Assembly: GCA_964563435.1 (NCBI GenBank)
Contig: CAZLXI010000017.1
Location: 22,056-86,055, forward strand
Source of the DNA: Leadbetterella sp964563435
GTDB taxonomy: Bacteria > Bacteroidota > Bacteroidia > Cytophagales > Spirosomataceae
Length of the DNA stretch: 64,000 nt
Direction: 5' to 3'
Part shown: piece by piece, positions 1 through 9,300 of the stretch
Position numbering within the stretch: position 1 is the first letter of the stretch
Layout of the letters: each line of letters starts with the position of its first letter
Position numbers and translations under genes: made by a program
The notes under the pieces: model-generated
The model's database searches: none
Seen by the model: the letters and a program-made list of their open reading frames with translations, nothing else
Told to the model about the DNA's origin: nothing

Positions 1-352
1 CGACTTTGTCATCCGCCTGCTTAATGAAAAGACTTAATTCGCTGTCAATCACGGTCAGTGTCTGCGTTCCGGGATTGATTTTCTGTTCATTGAATATGCT
101 GATAACCGGATAGAGAACTATGCCGTTGTCAACGTTGCCGGAAGCAATGCTGTACTGCGTCAGCAGAGACATGATTTTTGTTTCTATCTTTTGTAAATGA
201 ATGCTGTTGAACCCGTCCAGCTCATCAGGCATAACCACGGCTATGTTCAGCCTATTGAAATCAGAAAGCTGGGCACTTCCTGATTCCCCTCTCTGGGCAA
301 AAGCCTGGCAGGTAAGGCAGAAGGAAATCAATAATGTTATTAGGTTTTTCAT
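1..352 (-). CDS. Secreted protein, cut by the left window edge
   Basis: About 117 N-terminal residues are visible. They open with a clear signal peptide (MKNLITLLISFCLTC, then QAFAQ) and continue into a mature part starting near LNIAVVMPDELDGFNSIHL. The start ATG overlaps the stop of the upstream gene as ATGA, so the two are probably translationally coupled and share the long minus-strand transcript. The hydrophobic strand, amphipathic helix, strand pattern is loosely like the CsgG-type secreted proteins next door, but that is only an impression. No function can be assigned without the missing part. Confidence 0.75.
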   Translation of the reverse strand, partial: MKNLITLLISFCLTCQAFAQRGESGSAQLSDFNRLNIAVVMPDELDGFNSIHLQKIETKIMSLLTQYSIASGNVDNGIVLYPVISIFNEQKINPGTQTLTVIDSELSLFIKQADDKV

Positions 353-1254
353 AACGAATTTTTGAAGTTAATAAAAATGGTACTGCCTTTTACGAAATTC
401 TCGGAGCCGATCTTCTGTCCCGGGTTCTTGCTTAAAGTAAGTGACCGGCAGAAACGAAGGATATCCAACCTATACGCGGTTGAAGTATAATTTTTACCGG
501 CTTTAGTCCTGGGAATTCTTATCTGATCGAAGCTGATGCCTTTTTCTGACATCCACTTGATATGATAGCTGTTGGAGTTTTCACTGATCCATTCCTCCAG
601 AGCGTCTGAAAGAGGGAGGTTATCCGTTCCGACTTCGGTAGCCATTGTTAGGGAAGTACCTTCTACCAGGCCGAACTGTATATTAATATATTTACCGTTT
701 TCGACTACATCGTCGAATTTTGTCTGCAGTACATTGAGGAAATCTTCTATGATCGATTCCGTAGCTCTGGAAGCCAGAGCCCCGATGTTTTCAGTCTGTA
801 TAATATTACTTTCACCTATCTTATTTGAAAACGAAGCGGAAGAAGAAGTTTCATAGGCTGTCAGGATCACGGTAACGCTTGTGCCTAAAGAACTTTTGTT
901 GATCGCATATTCGACTTCTATGGCTATGTCTGCTCCTGATGACTGCATGATCAGCGTTTTGATGTCCGTCTGAGCGTCATTCAGCTGTTGATTTACGTCA
1001 TTATTACGGACGATAGACAGGAAGTCAACCGTAGAATAACCTCTGCTGTCAAAAGCTTCTTTAACTTTGGTGATTATGATCCTCAGGTTAAAATCCTTCT
1101 CAAGGATCGTTCTGATATCTTCACCTTCTTTGACAAAAGGGAAAACCATAATAGTAGGCCTGGTCACAAGTTTGTTTTTCTGAGCCGGATCCTGTGCTTT
1201 TGTGGTCAGGCCGACACAAAGCAGAACCAGAATAAAAAATATTTTCTTCATCAT
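349..1254 (-). CDS. Secreted protein, DUF6175-like
   Basis: A 301-residue exported protein with a signal peptide (MMKKIFFILVLLCVGL, cleavage near TKAQ). The mature domain begins with PTIMVFPFVKEGEDI, resembling Bacteroidota proteins annotated as DUF6175; that assignment is from memory and tentative. An alternating strand/helix pattern and the segment IIQTENIGALASRATESII suggest a CsgG-like alpha/beta fold in the envelope. A second ATG lies at 1251. Its stop overlaps the next start by 4 bp, and it lies 15 bp after the lipoprotein gene, so it belongs to the cluster operon. Function unknown. Confidence 0.75.
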   Translation of the reverse strand: MMKKIFFILVLLCVGLTTKAQDPAQKNKLVTRPTIMVFPFVKEGEDIRTILEKDFNLRIIITKVKEAFDSRGYSTVDFLSIVRNNDVNQQLNDAQTDIKTLIMQSSGADIAIEVEYAINKSSLGTSVTVILTAYETSSSASFSNKIGESNIIQTENIGALASRATESIIEDFLNVLQTKFDDVVENGKYINIQFGLVEGTSLTMATEVGTDNLPLSDALEEWISENSNSYHIKWMSEKGISFDQIRIPRTKAGKNYTSTAYRLDILRFCRSLTLSKNPGQKIGSENFVKGSTIFINFKNSL

Positions 1255-1269
1255 AATTTTTTTTAAGGG

Positions 1270-1752
1270 TTAATAACCAAATTTTCTGATCTGATTATTT
1301 TGTTCGAGATATTTCCTGAAGGCTTTGCCATCAATGGTTACATGAAACCGCATGTTCCCGCGGTAATTGGAACTTCGTCTTTTTTCGCTGACGGGAAAAA
1401 CGGAAGGAACAAATCGTCTGAAATCTCCCGACTGGAAGAAATTCCGCAAAAACGGATTTTGATCTGTACTGCGGGCCATGTCGGGTGTAAGCGGAACGCG
1501 GTAATCGCTGCTTCCGGGAAGCCCTATGAACATCAGTTGTTCATAGGCCCGTTTTATCGCAATATTCTCCAGTTTATTTTTACCGGTGAAGAGTGTTTTA
1601 TCTTCTTCGCCGGATCCGGACACTTCAATATGTACCAGGCCTGTCACAGGACTTTCGTTCCTGAACTGTATCTGCTGCCCGTTGGTTACGGTTCTCCGGC
1701 AGGCGGGCAGCAAAGAAAGGCACAAGAGTAATACTAACAAGGTCTTTCCCAT
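1270..1752 (-). CDS. Lipoprotein of unknown function
   Basis: A 160-residue protein with a lipoprotein signal: MGKTLLVLLLCLSLLPAC has lipobox LPAC, so Cys18 would be lipidated and the protein tethered to the envelope. The mature part is polar and basic toward the C terminus (SEKRRSSNYRG) with predicted beta strands; I recognise no family. It starts 2 bp after the CsgG-like gene stops, so both are surely co-transcribed. A lipoprotein beside a CsgG-like protein recalls accessory pairs for secretion pores or PBP activators, but this is inference. Confidence 0.75.
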   Translation of the reverse strand: MGKTLLVLLLCLSLLPACRRTVTNGQQIQFRNESPVTGLVHIEVSGSGEEDKTLFTGKNKLENIAIKRAYEQLMFIGLPGSSDYRVPLTPDMARSTDQNPFLRNFFQSGDFRRFVPSVFPVSEKRRSSNYRGNMRFHVTIDGKAFRKYLEQNNQIRKFGY

Positions 1753-1754
1753 TC

Positions 1755-2666
1755 CTAAAAAATATTGATTTTACCGCCTTTACTTGATGATGACAAATAC
1801 ACCTTATTACCAGGTGAAGTAAGTATTTCACTGATATCCTTACCTTTTTTCTGATCTATACTACATAGTGTAATCTGTCCCTGCACTTCAGTCACTCTTG
1901 CTGTTCCGATGATTACTTTACGTAATAATAACTTTCCATCAGTGTCCGGTTCTACTGTTTCATGTACTATGTCTAAAGGGATTTTAGGCTTTAATCCGTC
2001 CTTTTCTCCTCCTACTATCAATATTTCTCTTATCGTATTTCCTTCCTGCTTTTCTATTTTATGTATTCTGTAGGTCATAGGATAATATTTCGCGATTATA
2101 TTATTAAGCTGTTTTTCCACATTTTTATTTAATTCTCCCCACAGTGCCACATAGGCTTTGATATCCTGTTGATCTTCTGGTGTAGTTACTTTTTTCCCAA
2201 AAACGTCCATTAATTTTGTGCCTGTCTTTAATGTTTTTGAAACAGAGGAAACGGTCTCATATACTCCGGTTGCTCCTGTACTTACATCTATAATCTGGAA
2301 ATTATAATCTATTCCGTTTCCATCAGGTGAAGCTGACAGTTCACCAACAAGAAATTCAGTGGCTCCTATCGCTTTACCTTGCTTGGCTACTATATCACTG
2401 TTGATATAACCCTCTTTTCTTTGGTTTTCAAGTATTTTTTGTACCGCCGGGAATTTACCAAGATCAAGCACTATAAATCGTTTAGATTGATTAATAGTTC
2501 GTTCTATTGTGTTTACCAGCGATTTAGCCTGGGCAGGTTCGATGTCTCTCGTATAGCTTATGGGAGCTATAGCAATTGCCGGTTTGACAGAAGCATTATT
2601 TTTCTGAGCCGCAGCCTGTGAAAAATACAGGCATAGTAAAAAGGGAATTAAAAGTTTTTTTTTCAT
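1755..2666 (-). CDS. Secreted CsgG/LpoB-like protein
   Basis: A 303-residue protein with a signal peptide (MKKKLLIPFLLCLYFSQAAA-Q). The mature sequence has the CsgG-family pattern: a first strand (AIAIAPISY), a helix (SLVNTIERTINQSKRF), FIVLDLGKFPAVQKILENQ, then VAKQGKAIGATEFLVGEL, equivalent to the 'AA.lGkllGADyli.G.v' stretch of the family. CsgG forms outer-membrane secretion channels; its relative LpoB activates penicillin-binding proteins. There is no lipobox Cys, unlike CsgG and LpoB. The same transcript encodes a PBP-containing protein, which makes an LpoB-like role attractive but unproven. The C-terminal third (from about residue 205) is extra and unrecognised. Confidence 0.75.
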   Translation of the reverse strand: MKKKLLIPFLLCLYFSQAAAQKNNASVKPAIAIAPISYTRDIEPAQAKSLVNTIERTINQSKRFIVLDLGKFPAVQKILENQRKEGYINSDIVAKQGKAIGATEFLVGELSASPDGNGIDYNFQIIDVSTGATGVYETVSSVSKTLKTGTKLMDVFGKKVTTPEDQQDIKAYVALWGELNKNVEKQLNNIIAKYYPMTYRIHKIEKQEGNTIREILIVGGEKDGLKPKIPLDIVHETVEPDTDGKLLLRKVIIGTARVTEVQGQITLCSIDQKKGKDISEILTSPGNKVYLSSSSKGGKINIF

Positions 2667-2675
2667 ATTATACCG

Positions 2676-2981
2676 TTATTTATTGTTTTTAATAATTATG
2701 TATCCTTTAGAAGATACCGGAGGTGAGATAGACAGATGTATGAGTAAGTGATTATACATGACAGTATTGGTTTTTAAATAGGAGGAAAAACGTCCCAGAT
2801 TTATAGAGAATATATAGGGATTACTATCGTTCAGATCCGGTTTATTCCGGTCAGCAAAAAACAGGGCTTCTTCATACTTAGTGACTGTATTTCTGATATA
2901 ACCTGTTTTTTCAAGTGTTTCTTTCAAATACACAGCCTTTGTATTTTCACCTTCGATAATAAGTACTTTTAAAGCAGACAT
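2676..2981 (-). pseudogene. Remnant of a response-regulator receiver domain
   Basis: The first 50 or so residues (MSALKVLIIEGENTKAVYL, then KETLEKTGY and KYEEAL) match the start of a CheY-like receiver domain: the VLIIEDE strand, first helix and second strand. The usual acidic pair after the first strand has become EGEN. The expected phospho-acceptor strand after KPDL reads NDSNPYIFSINLGRF, and what follows is not receiver-like. There is no effector domain. I take this as a decayed, truncated regulator. A short intact gene with a new function is possible. Confidence 0.5.
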
Positions 2982-3248
2982 TCCGGATAATGGTTTTTAA
3001 TAAGGTCATTGTTCCTGGCGAAACACTTTAAAGGTAATAAAAAATATTTATTAAAAAAAAGAAGCAACAGGGCCGGGAAAAAGGAATCAATTCATTTTAC
3101 AAAAACATAATAAAAATAGAAACCAGGAAGAATGCGGATAATGGTTTCAGTCATACGCATTCGCCGGTACGAATCTGTCAGGATCTTCAGGATACTGCTG
3201 CAATGACTCCGGTCATTGCAGCAGAAAGGGACAGGCAGTTTGTATATG
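2982..3248. other. Intergenic stretch without a convincing gene
   Basis: A+T-rich non-coding stretch between the receiver remnant and the small secreted protein. It contains an A-run around 3050-3062 and short inverted words near 3160-3230 (several copies of catTGCAgca-like text), but I see no strong terminator and no canonical TAnnTTTG promoter. Confidence 0.4.
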
Positions 3249-3686
3249 TCATTCCAGAACCATTGCATAATTTTCAGAATAAAGCCAGAAATATATCTGT
3301 ACTCTTTGATTTTCCGGCCATCCGTACCTGGCAAGAGAAGATAATGTTGAACCAAAAACCCTGATGTCATTTCCGTCAGAATCCTTGTAGATATACCATT
3401 TGTTCTTATTATCATAGCCGTTATAGGTGACAATAAAACTGTAGTAATCATTGCTGGCCCATACACCTATTCTGAATTTCACACCGGAATCATCCAGGTT
3501 TGTAATTTTAACAACAGGTTCATTTCCTGAGGAGTAATATTGCCATTGATTAGGCCAGCCGCTCCATTTACTAAGGCTGGTATTCCAGAATTGAGTTTTT
3601 ACCTGAGAAAGTTTCAAACTTGTCTGAGCGTTAGAGATTGTAAATCCGGCTGATATAAAAAGCAGGATAAAAAATATTTTTTTCAT
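3249..3686 (-). CDS. Small secreted protein, unknown function
   Basis: A 145-residue protein with a signal peptide (MKKIFFILLFISAGF, cleavage after SNAQ). The mature region is rich in aromatic residues (FWNTSLSKWSGWPNQWQYY, and YYSFIVTYNGYDNKNKWYIY), typical of an all-beta extracellular or periplasmic domain. No family recognised. It is flanked by roughly 200-260 bp non-coding stretches on each side, so it may have its own promoter even though it is co-oriented with the cluster. Confidence 0.7.
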   Translation of the reverse strand: MKKIFFILLFISAGFTISNAQTSLKLSQVKTQFWNTSLSKWSGWPNQWQYYSSGNEPVVKITNLDDSGVKFRIGVWASNDYYSFIVTYNGYDNKNKWYIYKDSDGNDIRVFGSTLSSLARYGWPENQRVQIYFWLYSENYAMVLE

Positions 3687-3888
3687 TGTCTTAATTGTTT
3701 ATCGTTAAAAACTTTATTTTCTGTAAACAAGTGTCAGATCAACAGGGTACCTTGAAATCTTACACAGGTATATCGGGCAAACAAAAAAAATATCATCATG
3801 CCTGACATTTTTTTGCTGCAAACAAGAAATTAAATGAAGGAAGAAACCCGCCGGAGTTGCGGGTAAGTATTTCAGAATAGAGTAGAGC

Positions 3889-4560
3889 TTATTTGTTTCT
3901 GATACGGTTGTAGCTGCGGCAGCCTTCCTCAAGCCCGGAATTACACGCTTTCTGATACCATTCGCTGGCCTGCTGATAGTTAAGAGATACCCCTTTACCG
4001 GTTTCATATAAATATGCCAGGTTACTCATCGCCTGAGCATTTTCGTTTTCTGCTGCTTTTTCAAACCAGTTGCGGGCCGGAGTGTATTCTTCGGCTCTGA
4101 AATATAAAAGTCCTAAATTGTTCATGGCCGGAATATTTCCCCGTCCGGCTGCTTTTTCATACCATTCCTTAGCCTTTTTACTACTCCTGACAATTGCGTC
4201 TCCCAGCCCGTTTTCATACAAATATCCCAGGGCAAACATATTATCAGGATATTGTTCAATATGATACATCAGAAATTGCCGGACCTGTGCCGCCATGTCA
4301 TCTGGTAAAGTAAATTGTGCCTGGGTAGCTTTATACAGACATTGCGTATATAATTTCAGCCGCTCTGTGGAAAGCTGCTGAGGCCGGATATTCTTCCTTT
4401 TCAGGGCAGTACTGAAATATCTTATATTAATAATGAAGTTGTCTTCGTCATTATTTTCCACATTTTCCAGTGCCTGGTGAAGAAACTCCGGGTATTCCTG
4501 TGCAGACAGGCTGTAACATGAAGCTATAAATACCAGTATAATTGAAATTAATTTTTTCAT
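3889..4560 (-). CDS. Sel1-repeat protein, exported
   Basis: The start at MKKLISIILVFIASC is preferred over a start five codons upstream because it gives a proper signal. IASC could be a lipobox; cleavage at LSAQ is the alternative. Three Sel1-like repeats occupy about residues 115-220, recognisable as FALGYLYENGLGD, AMNNLGLLYF and AMSNLAYLYETGKGV, each followed by A..WYEKAA-type helices. Sel1 repeats form alpha solenoids that bind other proteins, often in envelope complexes. It starts 3 bp after the upstream TPR membrane protein ends, so the two probably work together. Confidence 0.8.
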   Translation of the reverse strand: MKKLISIILVFIASCYSLSAQEYPEFLHQALENVENNDEDNFIINIRYFSTALKRKNIRPQQLSTERLKLYTQCLYKATQAQFTLPDDMAAQVRQFLMYHIEQYPDNMFALGYLYENGLGDAIVRSSKKAKEWYEKAAGRGNIPAMNNLGLLYFRAEEYTPARNWFEKAAENENAQAMSNLAYLYETGKGVSLNYQQASEWYQKACNSGLEEGCRSYNRIRNK

Positions 4561-4562
4561 TG

Positions 4563-5909
4563 TTATTTGAGACAATTTAACAGTGTTTTAGCTTCTTTTC
4601 CTGAAGGATTCAATTCCAGTGCTTTTTCTAAACGTTCCACTACATAATCTTTACAGGCAGGGTTGTTGGCACATGTAGTACAGCCTCCCACATTTATCAT
4701 ATTTTTTGCTTCGGCGACAAGCTGTCTGTAGCGGTTCAGATCTGAGGATGTTTCCGGTAGTGAAGGTTTTATCTTTTCTGCTTGTTTCCTGGCTTCGTCT
4801 GTGTACCGGCTTCGCGGATATTTGCGTACAAAATCATTGTAGGCGTTTACAGTATGGACTGTTTTTGTATTTTCCCATTCGGCGGTTTCTTTTTTATCCA
4901 TTTCCGACTCAAAACGGGAGAGTTGTATTTTACGTTTTGAGAGTTCGGTTTCCGGCAATGCACTTTCATTTTCGCCGATTTGTTTTCTATATCTCTTAAT
5001 GAGTTCTGCAGCCTTAATGAAATCATTTTGTGTAATACGGAGTGCAATCTCATTAAAACCGTCATCTACTTCCTTTAAAATTGTATAAGCCCGTTGCTGT
5101 TCCGAAGGCCGGGCAGGTGTGATAACCTCCGGAGATGTTGCCTGTGGCTGTATCGGGTTCTCTTCTTTGTTTTTCACGGAAGTGCTTTCTCTGAAAGTTG
5201 CACCCGGCAGGAATCCGCTGATGTTCTGATCTTTTAATAAAAAAGCAAGCATCATGATAAGGAGAAGAACCAGAATGCTTCCTGTAGAATATTTTGAAAA
5301 AGAGCTGAATTTACGAATATTTGAAGGTGTTTTTCTTACTGTGTCATTTTGGGCTGCTACGAGATCAGCTACAACTGCCTGTTGTGAGTCTTTCCCCGGT
5401 ATGTTATGTCTTTTCTTTTTCGCCGGAGTTGTATATCTGAAAATTATGGGAGAGTTAGGAATATCAAGTGCCGACTCCAATCCGTTTTTTTTGAACTCAT
5501 TCCAGAAAACATTACGCTGTATTTGTCCTTCGTATAATAATATAAGATCGTTATTCTCCAGCTTTTGAGTTTGGGTATCCGTTTTAAAAACTTCAAAATC
5601 TACATTATAATTAAAAGTGGAATGCGTTCCGTCATTGTTTAATCTGAATTGAAAAAAACTATGAATAATATCCTGATCTTCAGGTGTGTAAGGTGAATTT
5701 ATATGCTCTAAATGGTTCCTGTATAACCTAATGCCTTCGTCCCGTTTTTTGTGAAATAGATCGTTATCAATTAAAATATCAAATGACAGATTTTTTATAA
5801 AAGACTGATACGCTCCCTTAAAAAAGATCCAGTTTTTTTTATTCGGAGAAAATTCAACCAGAATACCTGCATTTATGTCCATTATTTTATCTATTCTCTC
5901 AAAACTCAT
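4563..5909 (-). CDS. Single-pass membrane protein with periplasmic TPR-like region
   Basis: 448 residues: a soluble N-terminal domain (1 to about 205), one transmembrane helix (TGSILVLLLIMMLAFLL, about 209-227), a Pro/Ser/Thr-rich linker, then a helical region. That region includes YNDFVRKYPRSRYTDEA, a TPR/outer-membrane-assembly-like motif, and a C-terminal repeat with four cysteines (GGCTTCANNPAC). With no signal peptide, the N domain should be cytoplasmic and the TPR part periplasmic. The layout resembles RodZ-like connectors between cytoplasmic filaments and periplasmic enzymes. That analogy is inferred from the neighbours, not from homology. Confidence 0.7.
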   Translation of the reverse strand: MSFERIDKIMDINAGILVEFSPNKKNWIFFKGAYQSFIKNLSFDILIDNDLFHKKRDEGIRLYRNHLEHINSPYTPEDQDIIHSFFQFRLNNDGTHSTFNYNVDFEVFKTDTQTQKLENNDLILLYEGQIQRNVFWNEFKKNGLESALDIPNSPIIFRYTTPAKKKRHNIPGKDSQQAVVADLVAAQNDTVRKTPSNIRKFSSFSKYSTGSILVLLLIMMLAFLLKDQNISGFLPGATFRESTSVKNKEENPIQPQATSPEVITPARPSEQQRAYTILKEVDDGFNEIALRITQNDFIKAAELIKRYRKQIGENESALPETELSKRKIQLSRFESEMDKKETAEWENTKTVHTVNAYNDFVRKYPRSRYTDEARKQAEKIKPSLPETSSDLNRYRQLVAEAKNMINVGGCTTCANNPACKDYVVERLEKALELNPSGKEAKTLLNCLK

Positions 5910-5911
5910 TT

Positions 5912-6367
5912 TTAACGATTGATTAGGATACTCTGAATTATTTCAACCGGCAGAATGACATAGGGGACCTTGTTGTGATATTCAATCCGGGCCTCAAAGC
6001 TTTCAGAATCTTTCATGAAGTTTAGTCCGTGATTTTTAATTTTCTTAAAATCAGCTTCACTTTGTCCGTCAAAAAAGAATTGTCTGAATCCTTTGTCATT
6101 GCCGTCTTTTACCCGAAAAACAAATTTGTTCTTTTCCCGGGCATAAGTAAAGAAGTGTGCCGGATGAATGAGAGATTCCAGGCTGTCTGCATTAAGTTCA
6201 ACCAGCTGCCTGTTGGCAATCAGTTCATCAGAACTGTGTATATCCTTCGGGGCAAAGTCTGCAGAAGCTTCCTGTGAAGCTGAACTGTACCATAATAAAC
6301 CAGTAACTGCAGTAAATAGCAGGGCAAAGAAGAAGATTTGCCCTGTTAGGTATTTATAGATTTTCAT
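5912..6367 (-). CDS. Small membrane-anchored protein
   Basis: 151 residues with an N-terminal membrane helix (IFFFALLFTAVTGLLWYSSA, residues 11-30) and a soluble periplasmic domain with no motif I recognise. Its start overlaps the end of the SEDS-PBP gene by 14 bp and its stop is 2 bp from the next start, so it is tightly coupled to both. A small bitopic protein made together with a peptidoglycan synthase could be a regulatory subunit; this is inference only. Confidence 0.7.
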   Translation of the reverse strand: MKIYKYLTGQIFFFALLFTAVTGLLWYSSASQEASADFAPKDIHSSDELIANRQLVELNADSLESLIHPAHFFTYAREKNKFVFRVKDGNDKGFRQFFFDGQSEADFKKIKNHGLNFMKDSESFEARIEYHNKVPYVILPVEIIQSILINR

Positions 6368-9300
6368 GAGATGAATGTATTAACTGATTAAAACTATGAG
6401 AAGATACTACTTCATGAATGATACTTTTTACAGCACTAAGGGCTTCTTTATTCCAGCCTCCGGTATCATTATCTTTCCGGAAATTAAAATACAGGACTAC
6501 AAACTTATTGTTTCTGAGTGACTTAGCGGAAGAAAACCTCTTTTCATGCACGGGATCCCGGCTTATTATGAGTAAAAGATTTTTATCTCTGTTCTTATCA
6601 GAACTTTCCTGTCCTCCTGAGATCGTTCCGGTTTTTGCATACAGATGCAGGCCTTTATTACTTAGTGCGGCACTCAGGTCTTTTAATTGAGTGATTGTCC
6701 CCTCAATGGGTACGTCATGCAGAGCAGAGAAAACATGATGCATATAAAAGGAAGCCAGGGTATCTTCACTGACCCAGTTGCCATAAGAAAAGGGTTTCTG
6801 ATTTATATTCCTGTTTTTTAATACCGAGGGCTGTAGTCCCGCATTCATTCCGAATAGCCGGCCGGCCATCTCGGCCATTTTTATCGGTGTTACCTGTATG
6901 GGATAACCTCCCATTGAAATCTGGGAAATAGCATTAGCCAGTGAGGTATTTCTGTCTACTGCATACAGATAGGAGTCGTTCGGCTGGCTCCACAGGCTGT
7001 ATGAACTTATGGACTTGAGCAAAAAGTTATCATTTATACCTCCGGCAATCTTCTGGCTTAACCGGGTACTGATACTGCCTGCCTGTTCGGGAGTATATGG
7101 CAGGTTAAAATTATACCACAGGCCCTGATAAAATACAGCATTGGGGTTATTCCAGTCCGGTAATGTTTTGATTGTATAATTGGAGTTTCCACGATTGATT
7201 ACCGGGAAATTGCCTGTCGGATTTACAGACAAACCTTTGCGTAAGATACCCGAAGACTCATTAAAAATGGTACGCAATGTAGTGGCATCATGTGATCCGA
7301 GAAACAGGATCATGGAATTGTAAGAGTTAGTTGAATTCAAAAGATATTCTTTCAGAGTATGCTCCCCCGAGGGCCTACCGGTGATCAGCCTGATTCCGGA
7401 CTTCCCGCCAAAATGTTTAACGATAAAATCTTTTCCCTGGGTTTCAGAAGGGTAATCATTCAATCCGCCAAAACGCAGGTTATCCCATCCTGATTCCAGG
7501 TAGTATTGTGAGGTGACAGAGCCCAGCAGAACAGGTTTAAATGTACTTCCGGGTCCCGGATTCATCAACAGCAGATTATTATTCCCGAACACTTTTCTTT
7601 CCAGCTTTCTATCCGGATTAAGATAAAGAGATTCGAGAAAATCAGCATGGGCATTATATTTATTGGGATTTACACGGAACGGAATGTCGGCTTTGAAATC
7701 AGCCAGCGTAAGGACAGATCCGTCACTGGTCAGGGCAGTTACACTTGCTCCCCTTTCAGATGAGCCCTTGCTGGTTGTTCTGTAGTAGGTCTCAAGAATT
7801 TTATGGATTTTTTCGGTAAGATCATAATCCAGAGTTACGGGAACGTCCTGTTTCCACCGGCTTTCATCTTCTCTGTAAGCTTCTTTCAGGAAGTTGGCAA
7901 AATGGTAACTCCACAGGAATTTTTCTCCCATGGGATAGAAAAACTGGTATTTACCGTTTAACCAGATATTCCGGGCAAAATACGATTTGTCCTGAGTACC
8001 CAGAGTCAGGTTTCTGTAGCTATTTTCACTTTCAATTCTCAACCGGTCTCCGTCTTTCAGCATAAAAGCAAACGATGACTTTTTTGAAGTATACTGTTCG
8101 TTACCATTTATGATCCGGAAAGTATTTTGATTGGCCTTCTCACTGCCGTGTGTTTCACTCACAATAAATACCGGATTCCCGTCAGGTGTCCATCCTGCCG
8201 GCAGGTAACTGACCCGGACATTAGTGTTATTTTCCAATACCCTGCTTCTGGGTACTTTTACATTGCCGGAATTGAGCAGCACTGTTCCGGATTGTTCTGT
8301 CAGTTTCATAGTACTGAAGTTCCTTGGTTCTGTCAGATTTCCTTTCCATCCTTTTTCAAACTCATCAGGATTATAGCTGGTATAATAAAACCCATTAACC
8401 GCAAAAATATATTTACCGTCTGTATCTTTCCGCAGATGGATAAGGTTTTGGGAAGAGTTGGCCCGGATCAGCTTATTTTTAAGTGCCGCGTACGCTGATC
8501 CGTAAAAACGGTTAGTATCTCCTCCGATCAGCTTTTCTAATTGCCTTGTATCCTGAAGGTGCTTATCAAACGCTGTGAAGGCGGCTTCGGCTGTTGGGAA
8601 GGTCTTGTTGTCCTGGAAATCGGAAAACAAGACATTAAAACTTTTAAATTTGGTTTCCAGGCGCTTTATCGTATCGTTAAGATCAAATTTCTTTGTACTG
8701 TAATCTTTCAATAAAAAAAGTATCAGAGAGAGAGCCAGTAACGGGATGAAATAATTCACTAACAGAGATTCCCCCTTTTGTTTTTTCTTTTGAGGCCCGG
8801 CCTTCCCCAAACGAAAATAGGTGTCAAATCCTTTAAGGTTTTCTTCATGATATTCTTCTGATAGCAGTTCCGGATTATATTTATGAGTCTGATAGGCAGA
8901 AAAAATGATATACCCGATCAGCATGAAAGCCATAACCATAGACAAAAGGCTGTTGAGACTGAGCAAAGGAAAGTCTTGTCCTACAAAGACTAACCTGTTT
9001 GTACTCGTAAGCCAGATACAGTAGGCCAGTGCAAATAAAAACGTAAGTACGGCAATTTGTGATTTTACATGAAGGTTATAATTCTCAGTGTATTGTACAG
9101 TGATTACCATAAGAAGACAGATCATCAAAATGATATTGATGATGAGCCAGGTTCCGTGCTCAGAACTGAGATAACGAATAGCTACGAGATCAGACAGCTG
9201 GGTTTCATAACTTGATCCGGTGTTAAAATGGGGTTGTAATTTGAAGTAGCTGTTAAAAAACGGAAATATGCTGGCTTTGGCCGTATAATAATCGATGATC

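Noticed and set aside
3714..4007. Minus-strand frame overlapping the Sel1 gene end
   Set aside because: Alternative frame of the Sel1 gene region without its own features.
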